From CAYOVG01 sp964407285 (GTDB lineage Bacteria; Desulfobacterota; Syntrophobacteria; Syntrophobacterales; Syntrophobacteraceae): DNA of 24,494 nt. The stretch covers positions 1-24,494 of the forward strand of contig CAYOVG010000057.1 of the NCBI GenBank assembly GCA_964407285.1. The letters are read 5' to 3'. This document shows positions 7,607-16,236 of the stretch, in pieces. Each line of letters begins with the position of its first letter. The first letter of the stretch is position 1. The notes beneath the pieces are model-generated. The model did no database searches and had not been told where the DNA came from. It worked only from the letters and a program-made list of their open reading frames with translations. Position numbers and translations under genes: made by a program.

Positions 7607-8380
7607 AACAACTTACCTCGAAGCGTCAGGCGCAAATCATGCGAGTGCGGAGCAAGATCAAACTACGCCACATTCCCTGGAAGGCTGTTCGAAAGCATGG
7701 CGCAAAAAATGACCATGAAAATGATTTGCTTCCAGAAACATTGGATACTATAGTATAGCCATTAGTCAAGATAAAAATCAGGAATATTCGAGGTTACTAT
7801 TTTCCTTGACGATAGATATTGTTCTATCCGGCTACAAAGCCATGCCTGAAGGTCGATACCGGACGGATGCCCAACAGCAAAATGAATCCCGCTCCAAGCC
7901 CTATGCCCATGCTTTTCCTCCTATCTTCGAAAGGATCGATCCATCGGCCAAGAATCTTCCCCTTCATGGAAGGGCTCAAACGAACCCTGATACGGGTCGG
8001 CGAGCGGCATAGTTGCAGACGGCAGGAGCAATGCCCGCAACCGGGTCAAGCGGTCCACTGGCTCGCGACCCTCTGGAGTTCGGTATCCCGTCTGCGGTTG
8101 CCGTAGCGCAGGTTACACCGCCGGGTGATCGAGGTATGGGAGCCGATGTGCTTTTTGCTTCCCGTATTCCTATCGTGTCGATGAGCAAGAATCCGCCGAC
8201 ACGATGAATGACTTCACATAGCGCCGACCGCTTTCCTTTGTCGGAGCGATATAGATGAGTAGATACATCGAAATGGTGTTTGGCATGTCGCATTCGGGAG
8301 GGGGCTCCGCCGGTTTCATTTTCCGTGTTGGAATCCCCGCTCCGGAACTGGTGCTGTTGCGGGCTATGGAGGACCATGAG
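7607..8380. other. Long intergenic region between divergent genes
   Basis: About 770 bp with no recognised large gene. It contains a perfect 12-bp palindrome ATACTATAGTAT (7745-7756), with a TTGACT sequence on the minus strand just upstream (7764-7769), a possible control region for the receiver gene. It also holds a candidate tiny ORF on the minus strand (7824-7910, listed separately). The segment 8000-8380 is open in several frames but none looks like a protein I know. Confidence 0.5.
7824..7910 (-). CDS. Candidate tiny hydrophobic ORF (28 residues)
   Basis: An ATG at 7910 has an excellent Shine-Dalgarno, AGGAGG, ending 6 nt upstream. It encodes 28 residues starting MGIGLGAGFILLLGIRPV, which could form a single short membrane segment, and ends at TAG 7824-7826. 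The same frame is open upstream to another ATG at 7967 (47 residues, MKGKILGRWIDPFEDRRKS before the internal Met) without a good ribosome-binding site. It is on the strand of the receiver gene, about 220 bp upstream. It may be a chance ORF. Confidence 0.3.
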   Translation of the reverse strand: MGIGLGAGFILLLGIRPVSTFRHGFVAG

Positions 8381-9724
8381 ATGATTTGGGAGCGCAAAGA
8401 GGAACGACTGGGCAACAACGGTAAGGACGAAAACATGGAGAGCGGCCTGGGACGGGATTTCTGGTTGTACCGGATCGGACATTTTATTTCGGCTCTTGGG
8501 GATAGCTGCACGGTGGTGGCCGTTGGCTGGTGGGTGCTGGACCACACGGGTTCGGCCGCGTTCATGTCCACGGTTTTGACGGCCGGCATGTTGACGCGCC
8601 TCATTCTCCTGCCGCTCCTTTCGCCGCTTGGGGACCGCCTATCCCGCAAGGGCCTCATGCTGGCGGGCTACGTGTTGTCGGCGGCTGCCGTGACGGGTTT
8701 TGCGTTCCTGGCGCGTTTGGATTTCTTCTCCGCGAAACTGGTTGTCGCGCTCAACGTTTTTTGGGCAATGGGGGTCGTGGTGTTCGGCGTCGGGACGGCA
8801 GGCATGACGGCAAAGCTCGTTCCGGCGGACCGCTTTCAGGCCGGTATGCGGGTATGGGAGGCCCTTGGAGCGATCGGTTTCATCGCGGGCGGGATACTGG
8901 GGGGCATCGTGGTATCCACGATCAAGTGCAGCGGCGCCTTCGCGGTCGACGTGGCCGGCTTCATGATCGCGTTCGCCCTGGTGTCGGCGATTAAAGCCGA
9001 TACTCGTCCCGTGCGCGGGGATGCTCCCGTGGAAGGTGGTTTGCTTCGCCACTTGGCGACGTGGGCATCGGACTTGAAAGAAGGTTTTGTCGTACTGGTA
9101 CGGGTGCGCTTCATCCTGAAAATGGTGGCGGTGTTCATTGTGATGAACCTGGCCGTCGCTCCGCTGCCGGTCATTATCCCCTATTACGTAAAGGAGGTCC
9201 TCCACCTTCCGGCATGGAACGTGGGGTTGCTGGATTCCGCCCTGGGCGTCGGAATCCTATTCGGTTCCTTGCTTCTCGGGTCGACTCAGCGCCATTTCAG
9301 GCGGGATGCGATCGCGATTGGAGGGCTTTGCCTCGTCGGCGGCGGCCTGGCGTTGTTCGCGGTTCCGGGAATAGCTTTCCCCTGCGTCGGCATGCTGACT
9401 GTCGGAATCGGATCGACTTTTTTCAACATTTGCATGAATTCCAATCTGACCCTGGCTATCCCGGACCATTTTCGAACGCGACTGCTAGCCCTCCTGGCGC
9501 TGGTCTGCCAACTTGCACGGCCGATGGGCCTCTCGCTCGCGGGTTTCGTTATCGAGCGCGTGCCCGTGCCGGTGTTTGCATGCGCGGTCGGCGCGGTCAT
9601 AGTGATACTGGCGCCCGTGCCGGCGCTCGGGAGGGAATTCCGTTCCTTCCTGCGCATGGATTCGAAAGAGGTGGAGGGGTACTTTGCCAGGCGCTACGGC
9701 CTCGGGACCGATGAAAGCGCATAG
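8381..9724 (+). CDS. Major facilitator superfamily transporter
   Basis: This polytopic protein of about 447 residues has some 11-12 hydrophobic helices. The MFS loop 2-3 signature appears as LSPLGDRLSRKGLML. It resembles the drug/siderophore exporter branch (EntS/MFS_3-like), with an N-terminal FWLYRIGHFISALGDS and a later LLLGSTQRHFRRDAI loop. Transport direction and substrate cannot be read from sequence. The ATG at 8381 has GGAGG eight bases upstream; the ATG at 8435, with AAGGA upstream, would give a 429-residue product starting MESGLGRDFWLYRIG and is a realistic alternative. The longer frame from 8255 has no ribosome-binding site. It converges with the metallopeptidase gene 100 bp downstream. 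Confidence 0.85.
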   Translation: MIWERKEERLGNNGKDENMESGLGRDFWLYRIGHFISALGDSCTVVAVGWWVLDHTGSAAFMSTVLTAGMLTRLILLPLLSPLGDRLSRKGLMLAGYVLSAAAVTGFAFLARLDFFSAKLVVALNVFWAMGVVVFGVGTAGMTAKLVPADRFQAGMRVWEALGAIGFIAGGILGGIVVSTIKCSGAFAVDVAGFMIAFALVSAIKADTRPVRGDAPVEGGLLRHLATWASDLKEGFVVLVRVRFILKMVAVFIVMNLAVAPLPVIIPYYVKEVLHLPAWNVGLLDSALGVGILFGSLLLGSTQRHFRRDAIAIGGLCLVGGGLALFAVPGIAFPCVGMLTVGIGSTFFNICMNSNLTLAIPDHFRTRLLALLALVCQLARPMGLSLAGFVIERVPVPVFACAVGAVIVILAPVPALGREFRSFLRMDSKEVEGYFARRYGLGTDESA

Positions 9725-9824
9725 TTGTCGGGCTCGTGAGGCAATCACGGATCTCTATCCACATCAGCGCCGCGTTTTCACGCCTGGAAACAGTCCAGTT
9801 TCCACACAAATCCTCAGCCGGTTC

Positions 9825-11792
9825 CTAAGAAGCCGGCGTTTCCTGATTCTTAAACCCGACAGGCTGCCGGTCCGATACGAGCCATTCCTTAAGGAGCCTG
9901 AAGAATGATCCATGAGTGAGCAAACAATACCGCATCACCCACGATATCAGCAAGACAGACACGACGATACCGGCAATGCTGAACGTGATGATTGCAAGGT
10001 CTGCCGGAGGAGAAAGCATTATATTGATGAAAAGATGGAAATCGAAGGGTGGTCCGGAATTTTCGGGTGGCATCCGCGCGGCGGCGAGACGAATACACAT
10101 ATTCCAATAAGCGATGAGAACGAACATGATCACTCCGGCGATGACCTCTGCTGCAATGCTCCACGGCCTTGGTGCTCTGAAATTCTTGACGACAACGACT
10201 GCGAGTCCCGCACACAGCAGTAGAAATATGGCGTCGATTACAAACGACAGCACAAAGGAAAAATTCCCGAAACACCAGGCCGTCAAAGTCGTACTGCACG
10301 TGAGAAGCGCCACACCGCCCATCGCGTGGCTCCAAATATAGGACGGCGCCGCGCCAACGAGTTCGACAACGGGACCGACCTCCATGCGGCGAGGGGGAAG
10401 GCGGTCGATGTCTTCAAGATCGCGCCGCGGTAGCGCGGTAGCACGATCCCACAGCAGAATACCGGCGGCAACCACAAAAGGTGGAATGGATATGTCGGCC
10501 AACCACAAGGGTTTCGCGATCGATGTAATGCCGTGGTTGATGAAGAACATGTCCATCAGGGCGAACGATGAAGCTATGAGGCCTGAGAGGATGATCGTCG
10601 TAACCCAGGAAAGGAGACCGTAGCTTCTCGCCCCGATGCGACGGCGCGGCAGAGTGTACAGCATTATTGCGATCTCTATGAGATAAGCCGCATCGAAGAT
10701 CCGCACCACTCCACACCACGCCATGGGATCGAGCATGAGGATCAGTGTGCGCACGAGGACCCACATGGCAAGGGTGGATGCCGCCAACGCGCCGGTGCGT
10801 GGCGCGATTCCCCCGGCATGCAGCCGTCGGTCCGGTCCGAAGACCGTCATGCTCCATCCGGCTGCGACATCACCACGACGTTCTACATCCGTGGTTCCCT
10901 CATAGGGTAGCGATTGAGGACCGATTCCAGGTGTGTACGCCGGCAGCGCATCGGCGAAGAATTCGCGCGCAACCGCTAAGTTAGGCAAGACCCCATTCGT
11001 AACCGTGCCGATAAACGCCAGCAAGACCGCGACAAACGAGATGGCGAGTCCGATGCACAACGAAAACGGCAGATTGTTTAAAAGATACGTCGGGAAAATG
11101 GCGACCGTGGCCAAAAGCATCGGAGACGCCATCAGTGTCGAGGATATCGCCGTTATAAGAAAGACAAGCGAACGACCCCACGACCAAAGCAAATTATCCG
11201 AATTGGAACCGTGCATCTTCTCATGTACGATTAGAAAAGCGAGCTGTTCCGGTGTATTCTTCAGGAATTTGCGATAGAGCTTCTGAGTGAAGTTCACGGG
11301 TAAGTAGACTGCATTCTTGTGACATACCGCATCTTCGACGCCATCGGTCCGAACGAACAACGATGCCCTGGATTCCGCCAACTCCAGCGCCCGTTGTACT
11401 CTTTGTCTCAGCAGTTCGCTATTGGGGCTGATTTCGAGCAGTGGATCACCCTTCGGCGAAGTACGGACGAGCCGGAAAGCTCCCATCCCCAGGACAAAGA
11501 CCAACACGATCGTAACAAGTTCCACTCGTGTCGCCGGAAAAACCGCCAAACGTTCCGGCCATGTTGCGATGACTTCATTAACGAAGGGTGCGAAACCCGC
11601 AACATCGCCTGCCTGATCCAATTCCGCGAATTGCAGTTCTGCCTGGCGTAAGGCGGGAAAGAAACTTGCCCCCATAAAAAGCGCATAGCCGAGTCCGAGT
11701 GACATTGTGGCTAAGAAAGACCACATGGCGATTTCAAACCGTTTCGCCCGGCCCAAGATGGATTCGGTGGTAGCGGCGCACGGTTCATTCAT
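9825..11792 (-). CDS. Multi-pass membrane M48-like zinc metallopeptidase
   Basis: The 655-residue protein has at least ten hydrophobic segments. A membrane-embedded peptidase domain shows the zincin motif HEKMH (His190, Glu191, His194) and, after a paired membrane segment, AREFFAD with Glu277 as the likely third zinc ligand and Asp281; this arrangement is that of the M48 (HtpX/Ste24) clan. The C-terminal half (about 330-655) is further membrane helices without known motifs. The ATG chosen at 11792 overlaps the end of the anti-sigma gene by 8 bp (ATGAATGA), so the two are translationally coupled; a GTG/ATG further upstream at 11843 lies inside the anti-sigma gene. Coupling to a sigma/anti-sigma pair suggests a role in regulated proteolysis or in the envelope response. 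That is inference. Confidence 0.8.
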   Translation of the reverse strand: MNEPCAATTESILGRAKRFEIAMWSFLATMSLGLGYALFMGASFFPALRQAELQFAELDQAGDVAGFAPFVNEVIATWPERLAVFPATRVELVTIVLVFVLGMGAFRLVRTSPKGDPLLEISPNSELLRQRVQRALELAESRASLFVRTDGVEDAVCHKNAVYLPVNFTQKLYRKFLKNTPEQLAFLIVHEKMHGSNSDNLLWSWGRSLVFLITAISSTLMASPMLLATVAIFPTYLLNNLPFSLCIGLAISFVAVLLAFIGTVTNGVLPNLAVAREFFADALPAYTPGIGPQSLPYEGTTDVERRGDVAAGWSMTVFGPDRRLHAGGIAPRTGALAASTLAMWVLVRTLILMLDPMAWCGVVRIFDAAYLIEIAIMLYTLPRRRIGARSYGLLSWVTTIILSGLIASSFALMDMFFINHGITSIAKPLWLADISIPPFVVAAGILLWDRATALPRRDLEDIDRLPPRRMEVGPVVELVGAAPSYIWSHAMGGVALLTCSTTLTAWCFGNFSFVLSFVIDAIFLLLCAGLAVVVVKNFRAPRPWSIAAEVIAGVIMFVLIAYWNMCIRLAAARMPPENSGPPFDFHLFINIMLSPPADLAIITFSIAGIVVSVLLISWVMRYCLLTHGSFFRLLKEWLVSDRQPVGFKNQETPAS

Positions 11793-12564
11793 CGGCAGCC
11801 GAATCCCATTTCCTGGTAATTGCGTCGGCAACTTCCCGTGCAATTACACCGACGAGCACTTCTATCTCTTCGTCACTCAGCCTGGTCAGCCCTTTGCTCT
11901 CGAGCAGAACTGAAGATACATAGGCGACCAACTCCGAGTTCGAACCCTCAACGGCAAAATCACGTGGATTGTCGAAACACCACTGCCACGCTCGAATGAC
12001 GGCGTCGGCGATGAACGGCAAAATATCCACTCCCAAGCCCGAGGCTTGGGCTAAGCCCGTGTCCGAGCCGAAACGCGATTGTTTCTCCCGAGTCTTCAGC
12101 CAATTGGCGATGTGGAGATCGACATTGTCCAGCACTTCCGCCGCGGCCGCGGCCGCGATACGATCGAGTGTGTCCTGGTTCAGTTCTATAAAACCGTCCT
12201 TCCGGCGTTGAACTGAACCGGGCATGCCGATCGAGTTCATGGAAGCTGCATCATCATGTCTCTGAATTTCCCTTCGAACTTGCTCTAGCCCCTCATTTCC
12301 CAGAGCGCGAGTCAGGACGGCATCGGGGTCCCGGCTGAGAGCTTGTTGCCAGCAGTCACGGTCCGCTTCCAGTTTCATCACCTCAAAGCGGCATCTTTCA
12401 CACCTCTTTATGTGCTGCGACACATCCCGGCTCTCTTCTTCGGAAAGATCCATATGGACATAATCCAGGAGCATGTCATCAGGCGGGCAATCACGACCGG
12501 GTTTCATGTTCCTGTAAAAGTCACCCATGTCGCCAAGAGTCCTCTTCAATGTATCATCATTCAT
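11785..12564 (-). CDS. Soluble zinc-binding anti-sigma factor
   Basis: The 259-residue protein carries the zinc anti-sigma (ZAS) pattern: Cys26, then His51-x3-Cys55-x2-Cys58 (HIKRCERC), in an N-terminal helical domain. No membrane helix is present, unlike many ZAS proteins, so it should be cytoplasmic. About 200 C-terminal residues follow, with an Ala-rich helix (RIAAAAAAEVLDNVDLHIANW) and an acidic end; this part is not recognised and could sense a signal or bind the peptidase. It starts 12 bp after the sigma gene and ends inside the peptidase start, which makes the three genes one operon. By family knowledge it would bind and hold the sigma factor until released. Confidence 0.8.
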   Translation of the reverse strand: MNDDTLKRTLGDMGDFYRNMKPGRDCPPDDMLLDYVHMDLSEEESRDVSQHIKRCERCRFEVMKLEADRDCWQQALSRDPDAVLTRALGNEGLEQVRREIQRHDDAASMNSIGMPGSVQRRKDGFIELNQDTLDRIAAAAAAEVLDNVDLHIANWLKTREKQSRFGSDTGLAQASGLGVDILPFIADAVIRAWQWCFDNPRDFAVEGSNSELVAYVSSVLLESKGLTRLSDEEIEVLVGVIAREVADAITRKWDSAADE

Positions 12565-12576
12565 AGATCGGTCCCT

Positions 12577-13410
12577 TTAGACTGGAATTCGGATCTCGTA
12601 TCGGCTCAATACACAGTCCCGTAGACGGGCAAAAGCCCTCCTGGCCTGGGACTTAACAGTTTCGGCAGCTTCCAGAGTGATCCCGGAGATATCCGAATAA
12701 GACAATCCTTCAAAATAGCGCAAAATCAGGAGACACTTATCATAGGGTCTCATTCTATCAAGGCAGTCCAATATAATTGTGCGGACCTCCTTTTGCAGGT
12801 AAAGCTCTTCCGGCGTGCCGCCCGGCCTGTCCTGCTGCGCCTGGGTCCACTCGTTCAGATCCACATCTTCACTCGCTCGTACAAAAAGCCTGGTCGTGCT
12901 CACCCCTTCATTCAGAACTCGTCGGACAACCTCCAGGCTAACGCCGGTGCGATCAGAGATTTCTTCCGGTGTCGGTGGTCTCCCAAGCTCTCGCCGGATC
13001 GCAGCTATCATCTTCCGCAGATCGTCATCCACTGGGGGGTTCTTAGCGAAAACGGAGCGCTGTAGGCTTACGAGTCTCTTGTTAATGATGGAAATCATGT
13101 ATTTGTTATAACAATACCCTTCCTTGGGCTTGTATTTGAGGCTCTCCTCGAAGAGGGTAATCATCGCCTGCTGTATCCAGTCGTCCTGGTTATCGACAAT
13201 GCGGAGATCTTCCGGCATCTGTCTAAATTTCTTCATGGCGGCTTTCCTTACGGCGGTGATGAGCGCCAACAACCTTCCCCGATGCAGTTCCTCCTTCGTC
13301 GCATTCTTCGGATCCCCCTTAGTTTCACAGAATGCGAAGTCTTTTGTAATCTCGAGAAGCTTGCTGAAGACTCCCTGCATGTAAATCTCGTTGTACCTAT
13401 CATCTTTCAT
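12577..13410 (-). CDS. RNA polymerase sigma factor, sigma-70 family, with region 3
   Basis: The 277-residue protein has region 2 (about 45-122: RLLALITAVRKAAMKKF...YNKYMISIINKRLVSLQRSV), a region 3-like helix-turn-helix (about 130-170: LRKMIAAIRRELGRPPTPEEISDRTGVS) and region 4 (about 210-268: CLDRMRPYDKCLLILRYFEGLSYSDISGITLEAAETVKSQ) that reads the -35 element. Having region 3 separates it from ordinary ECF factors, which are the usual partners of ZAS anti-sigmas; it is closer to alternative group 3 factors. The ATG at 13410 is preceded by AGGA and GGGGGAG. A sigma-70-like promoter lies about 62 bp upstream. Confidence 0.88.
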   Translation of the reverse strand: MKDDRYNEIYMQGVFSKLLEITKDFAFCETKGDPKNATKEELHRGRLLALITAVRKAAMKKFRQMPEDLRIVDNQDDWIQQAMITLFEESLKYKPKEGYCYNKYMISIINKRLVSLQRSVFAKNPPVDDDLRKMIAAIRRELGRPPTPEEISDRTGVSLEVVRRVLNEGVSTTRLFVRASEDVDLNEWTQAQQDRPGGTPEELYLQKEVRTIILDCLDRMRPYDKCLLILRYFEGLSYSDISGITLEAAETVKSQARRAFARLRDCVLSRYEIRIPV

Positions 13411-13777
13411 TATCCTGGTTCTCCCCCATTCCAGTTTTCTTCCCGTTGGCGGCGTGATGCGATCTATAGAATACTTTACCAGTTTGGGAGATAGGCATCA
13501 AATCAAAAGACAGGTATGGCATCAAGATCGGACATCCCGTGGCCGCGACTGTTCGCACACCAACGGAATCGGCAGACAATCACCGCTTCCGCATCGAGGT
13601 GAGGGACGGCCGTTCTTCCATTGGAGCTATTCATGAGGCGCAGAGGGAGATGCTTAGAGGCAAACTCTCCACTGGAGAGCTCTCAGGTCTTCGAAGTTGT
13701 TCCGGGGGGCGGCGAAATGCGGATGGGGAGACGACGGCGGCTGCCGTCAACAAACTCTGTGACCGGTGTCCGGCGGC
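13411..13777. other. Intergenic region upstream of the sigma factor gene
   Basis: No gene seen. It holds the candidate promoter of the sigma operon (13473-13501) at the sigma-proximal end and an inverted repeat next to the end of the peptide-binding lipoprotein gene (13768-13792). Plus-strand frames crossing this stretch lack ribosome-binding sites and recognisable products. Confidence 0.5.
13473..13501 (-). promoter_or_regulatory. Candidate promoter of the sigma/anti-sigma/peptidase operon
   Basis: On the minus strand a -35-like TTGATG (13501-13496) is separated by exactly 17 bp from a -10-like TAAAGT (13478-13473), 62 bp before the sigma ATG. Both hexamers match the sigma-70 consensus at four of six positions. 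This is by eye only; an autoregulated promoter with another consensus could overlap it. Confidence 0.35.
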
Positions 13778-13792
13778 TTATTGTCGCCGGAC
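13768..13792 (-). terminator. Inverted repeat at the end of the peptide-binding lipoprotein gene
   Basis: GTCCGGCG (13768-13775) and CGCCGGAC (13785-13792) form a perfect 8-bp stem around a 9-nt loop that includes the stop codon. No U-tract follows on the minus strand, so intrinsic termination is uncertain; it may protect the 3' end. Confidence 0.35.
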
Positions 13793-15379
13793 GACAGCAA
13801 AACGGAGGCTGCAAATGCCCGAGTATTCCATGGAGAATGGATAGGGAAGCTCAATTCTCTTAGACATCACATCGATGTTTATTCTATGAAAGAGAAATGT
13901 GCCCGGTTGGAGAGATGCTATGCGAGCTTCGGCTTCATGGAACAGTTTTTTCCTTCTTTCCGGGTCTTCTTCTCTCTTAGCTTCGCTCAAAGTCCTTGTG
14001 ACATGGGAATCCTCAAAACAGCCGATTGCAGAAGGTTCTCCCTCTTGGGGAAACCATAGGCTGCTTGTCAAGGATTGGAGATCTTGTCCGAATATCTCTG
14101 TAATCACAGCCTGAAATTCCGTATTCATGTAATATCGACGTACCAACTCATCAGAAGGGAGCGGAATCAAATGGGTCCTGATACCCATGTCATTGAGGTA
14201 GAGTTTTAGATGTTCGGCAACTTGTCGGAACAAACCATCCTTCTCGGGATAAAGGATGTCGAATTCAAACCGGTTTCCCTCCTTTTGAAGGTACCCGTCT
14301 TCCCCATATGACCATCCTGCCTTCTTAAGAAGTTCGACTCCCTGCGCCGGATCGTAAGGAACCGGCTTTACGTCCGGGTTGTGATCGGGCGAGTCCGGCA
14401 CAAGAGGACCCGTTGAAATTTTACCATAATTTCTTAAGACCTCCCTGATGATCGCGTTCTTGTCGATCCCGAGGGAAAGCGCCATTCGCACATCGGAACT
14501 GCAAAAGAGGGTATCGCGGGTATTGTAGAGCAAGATCGCATAGAGTGTCTTAGTACGCGTACCGAAGTAGAAAAGGTTCTCATGCATCTTGATCATCTCG
14601 TAGTCGATGGGATTAATCCCCGTTCCTATATCGGTCTCACCTGCCAGCAGCCTTGCCCATATTTTCTCTTTATCCGGTTCGTAATGAAATACGATACGGT
14701 CCAAGGAAGGCTTCCCACCGTAGTAATCCTCGTTGGCGACGAGGTTGATTTCCTCGTGGCCTTCCCTGCGATCAAACTTGAAAGGTCCGGAACCGATCGG
14801 GTGGTTGTCGGGAATTGGGTCGCCATTCCCCGGCCCGGGGGATATTTCCACGTTGAAACAGATTTTCCAAAGAAACCATGGGGCATCCTCTTTGAGATCT
14901 ATTCGGATCGAGTCGTCCGATGGTTGATCCATCGACTTTACCAGTTGATAGAGATGAGGGCGCCCCCTTTTCAAGTGCTCCCGCAGGGAAAATATCACGT
15001 CACTCGCCAAGACCGGCTTGCCGTTATGGAACCTGGCATTGTTCCTCAGATGAATGGTCCAGGCAAAGCGGATTGGATCGTATGACCAGGAGGAGGCGAG
15101 ATCGGGTTTGAGATTTCCCTCACCATCCTTGATAGCTATGTAACTATACAGCAATGGGAAAGCGAAATCTGCCCCGGCCCTCCGATTCTCGGGTTCGGCG
15201 GGACCAAGTGGCCCAAGTGGAACAGGAACATCAATACGAAGTATGTTGCCAGGCTCGGGAGAGATGACAGCAAGGCTCTTCTCTCCCTTCTCCCCACAGG
15301 AGAATAAAAAAGATGACAGCGTTATCAGAAGCACAATGAATGGTATTGGATTGCGATTAAAGAGCACCACTCCTCCCAA
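13778..15379 (-). CDS. Peptide/solute-binding lipoprotein of an ABC transporter (family 5)
   Basis: The 533-residue product has a lipoprotein signal (hydrophobic ITLSSFLFSC, lipobox Cys28) and the features of the extracellular solute-binding protein family 5 (DppA/OppA-like): LKPDLASSWSYD, FTIHLRNNARFHNGKPV-type motif with WTIHLRNNARFHNGKPV, DVIFSL, IGSGPFKF, RMALSLGIDKNAI and AQGVELLKKAGW. It should bind oligopeptides or similar solutes outside the inner membrane. No permease or ATPase genes are adjacent, so it is an orphan or works in signalling. The frame starts at TTG (15379) with GGAGAGG nearby; GTG codons a few residues in, after GGGAGGA, are alternatives. Confidence 0.88.
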   Translation of the reverse strand: MGGVVLFNRNPIPFIVLLITLSSFLFSCGEKGEKSLAVISPEPGNILRIDVPVPLGPLGPAEPENRRAGADFAFPLLYSYIAIKDGEGNLKPDLASSWSYDPIRFAWTIHLRNNARFHNGKPVLASDVIFSLREHLKRGRPHLYQLVKSMDQPSDDSIRIDLKEDAPWFLWKICFNVEISPGPGNGDPIPDNHPIGSGPFKFDRREGHEEINLVANEDYYGGKPSLDRIVFHYEPDKEKIWARLLAGETDIGTGINPIDYEMIKMHENLFYFGTRTKTLYAILLYNTRDTLFCSSDVRMALSLGIDKNAIIREVLRNYGKISTGPLVPDSPDHNPDVKPVPYDPAQGVELLKKAGWSYGEDGYLQKEGNRFEFDILYPEKDGLFRQVAEHLKLYLNDMGIRTHLIPLPSDELVRRYYMNTEFQAVITEIFGQDLQSLTSSLWFPQEGEPSAIGCFEDSHVTRTLSEAKREEDPERRKKLFHEAEARIASLQPGTFLFHRINIDVMSKRIELPYPFSMEYSGICSLRFAVVRRQ

Positions 15380-15782
15380 GAGCCTCTCCGTATGCTTTGA
15401 ACACCAGTTTGTTAGTGCTCGTAGGGGCCAAGATTGCAGTACGACGTCAGGGAGTAACCATGGTGACCCCCAACCGTATATCAGGCATCACGCCTATTAT
15501 CTCATCTATTATACACCTGAATATTGACTGGTGACATCACTTTTATTTTGACTGCGAGAGAAAGCCGGCATCCACACAACAGAATAAATACTTAACTCTG
15601 CAATCGAGGAGCGAATCCCGCGAGAAACGCTCTCTGGAACCGGCTTCCAGTCGCGACCTATGAGCTATACTGCGCTGACGGTTCAGTAATTCGGAGTTGG
15701 AGGCCGGTTTATCCAGAAAGAAGTTGAAATTGCCGGCATGGTTCATAGACCATGTTTTTGAGGTAACACTCGAGAGGACTCA

Positions 15783-15815
15783 CCGTCATTCCCACGCAAG
15801 CGGAAACCCGGGCTT
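15783..15815. repeat. Dispersed palindromic element, copy 1
   Basis: CGTCATTCCCACGCAAGCGG and the bases after it read as the common GTCATTCCCGCG...GCGGGAATCC type of short intergenic palindrome. A related but inverted copy lies at 16291-16320. Confidence 0.5.
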
Positions 15816-16059
15816 CTCGAGGTTTCCCGGCCCCCCGTTTTCGCGAGGGTCCCCCTGAAGTGTTACCCTGTTTTGAACCATGCCGAAATAGCTACCACTC
15901 CTGGTCACCACATTCCGGGTTCCGGTCACAGTCCTAAAGCGACATTCGATCAATGTTAAATGATCGTGTCGGCGTTCCAAAGGAACACTTTGATGGAACC
16001 ATACCTGGAATTGTGTAAGGAACACACGGAACAGGTGACCGTGAATCGGTTGTCGATGC

Positions 16060-16087
16060 CCCCTCCGGGCTCTGCAGCCCGGAGGGG
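16060..16087 (-). terminator. Strong hairpin downstream of the small peptide gene
   Basis: CCCCTCCGGGCT (16060-16071) and AGCCCGGAGGGG (16076-16087) form a perfect 12-bp GC stem with a 4-nt loop, 32 nt after the stop codon of the small peptide gene. There is no U-tract on either side. It may mark the transcript end or protect the short mRNA. Confidence 0.55.
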
Positions 16088-16119
16088 TACGAAAGCTGCC
16101 AGGTTTGACGACAGAGCCG

Positions 16120-16236
16120 CTAGTCAACCGATATGTAGGGACCAACGAAGCAACACGCAAGCAGGGCGTCGGTCTCGTCATAGGCTCCGGGAACGTTGAT
16201 CGCATCGACAGTGATGTTGCTCTTCTTGTCTTCCAT
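16120..16236 (-). CDS. Candidate RiPP precursor peptide (38 residues)
   Basis: This gene is below usual annotation size limits. ATG at 16236 has AAAGGAG (16250-16244) exactly 7 nt upstream. The 38-residue product starts MEDKKSNITVDAINVPG, an acidic leader-like part, and ends in ALLACCFVGPYISVD with a Cys28-Cys29 pair, Phe30, Pro33 and Tyr34, residues often modified by radical SAM peptide maturases. The stop TAG is followed by a perfect 12-bp hairpin. The gene lies 657 bp downstream of a SPASM radical SAM enzyme on the same strand. I infer that it encodes the substrate of that enzyme. No transporter or peptidase with an obvious export role is adjacent. It could instead be an unrelated small protein. 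Confidence 0.65.
   Translation of the reverse strand: MEDKKSNITVDAINVPGAYDETDALLACCFVGPYISVD

Larger units (their letters stand above)
15380..16119. other. Intergenic region between lipoprotein and small peptide genes
   Basis: About 740 bp without a recognised gene. It is AT-richer at 15490-15760. A TATAAT on the minus strand (15513-15508) could be the -10 of the solute-binding lipoprotein gene, but a matching -35 is poor. At 15783-15815 lies one copy of a short dispersed palindromic element, and at 16060-16087 a strong hairpin after the small peptide gene. The 161-codon minus-strand frame at 15786-16271 runs across these repeats and has no family features. Confidence 0.5.
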
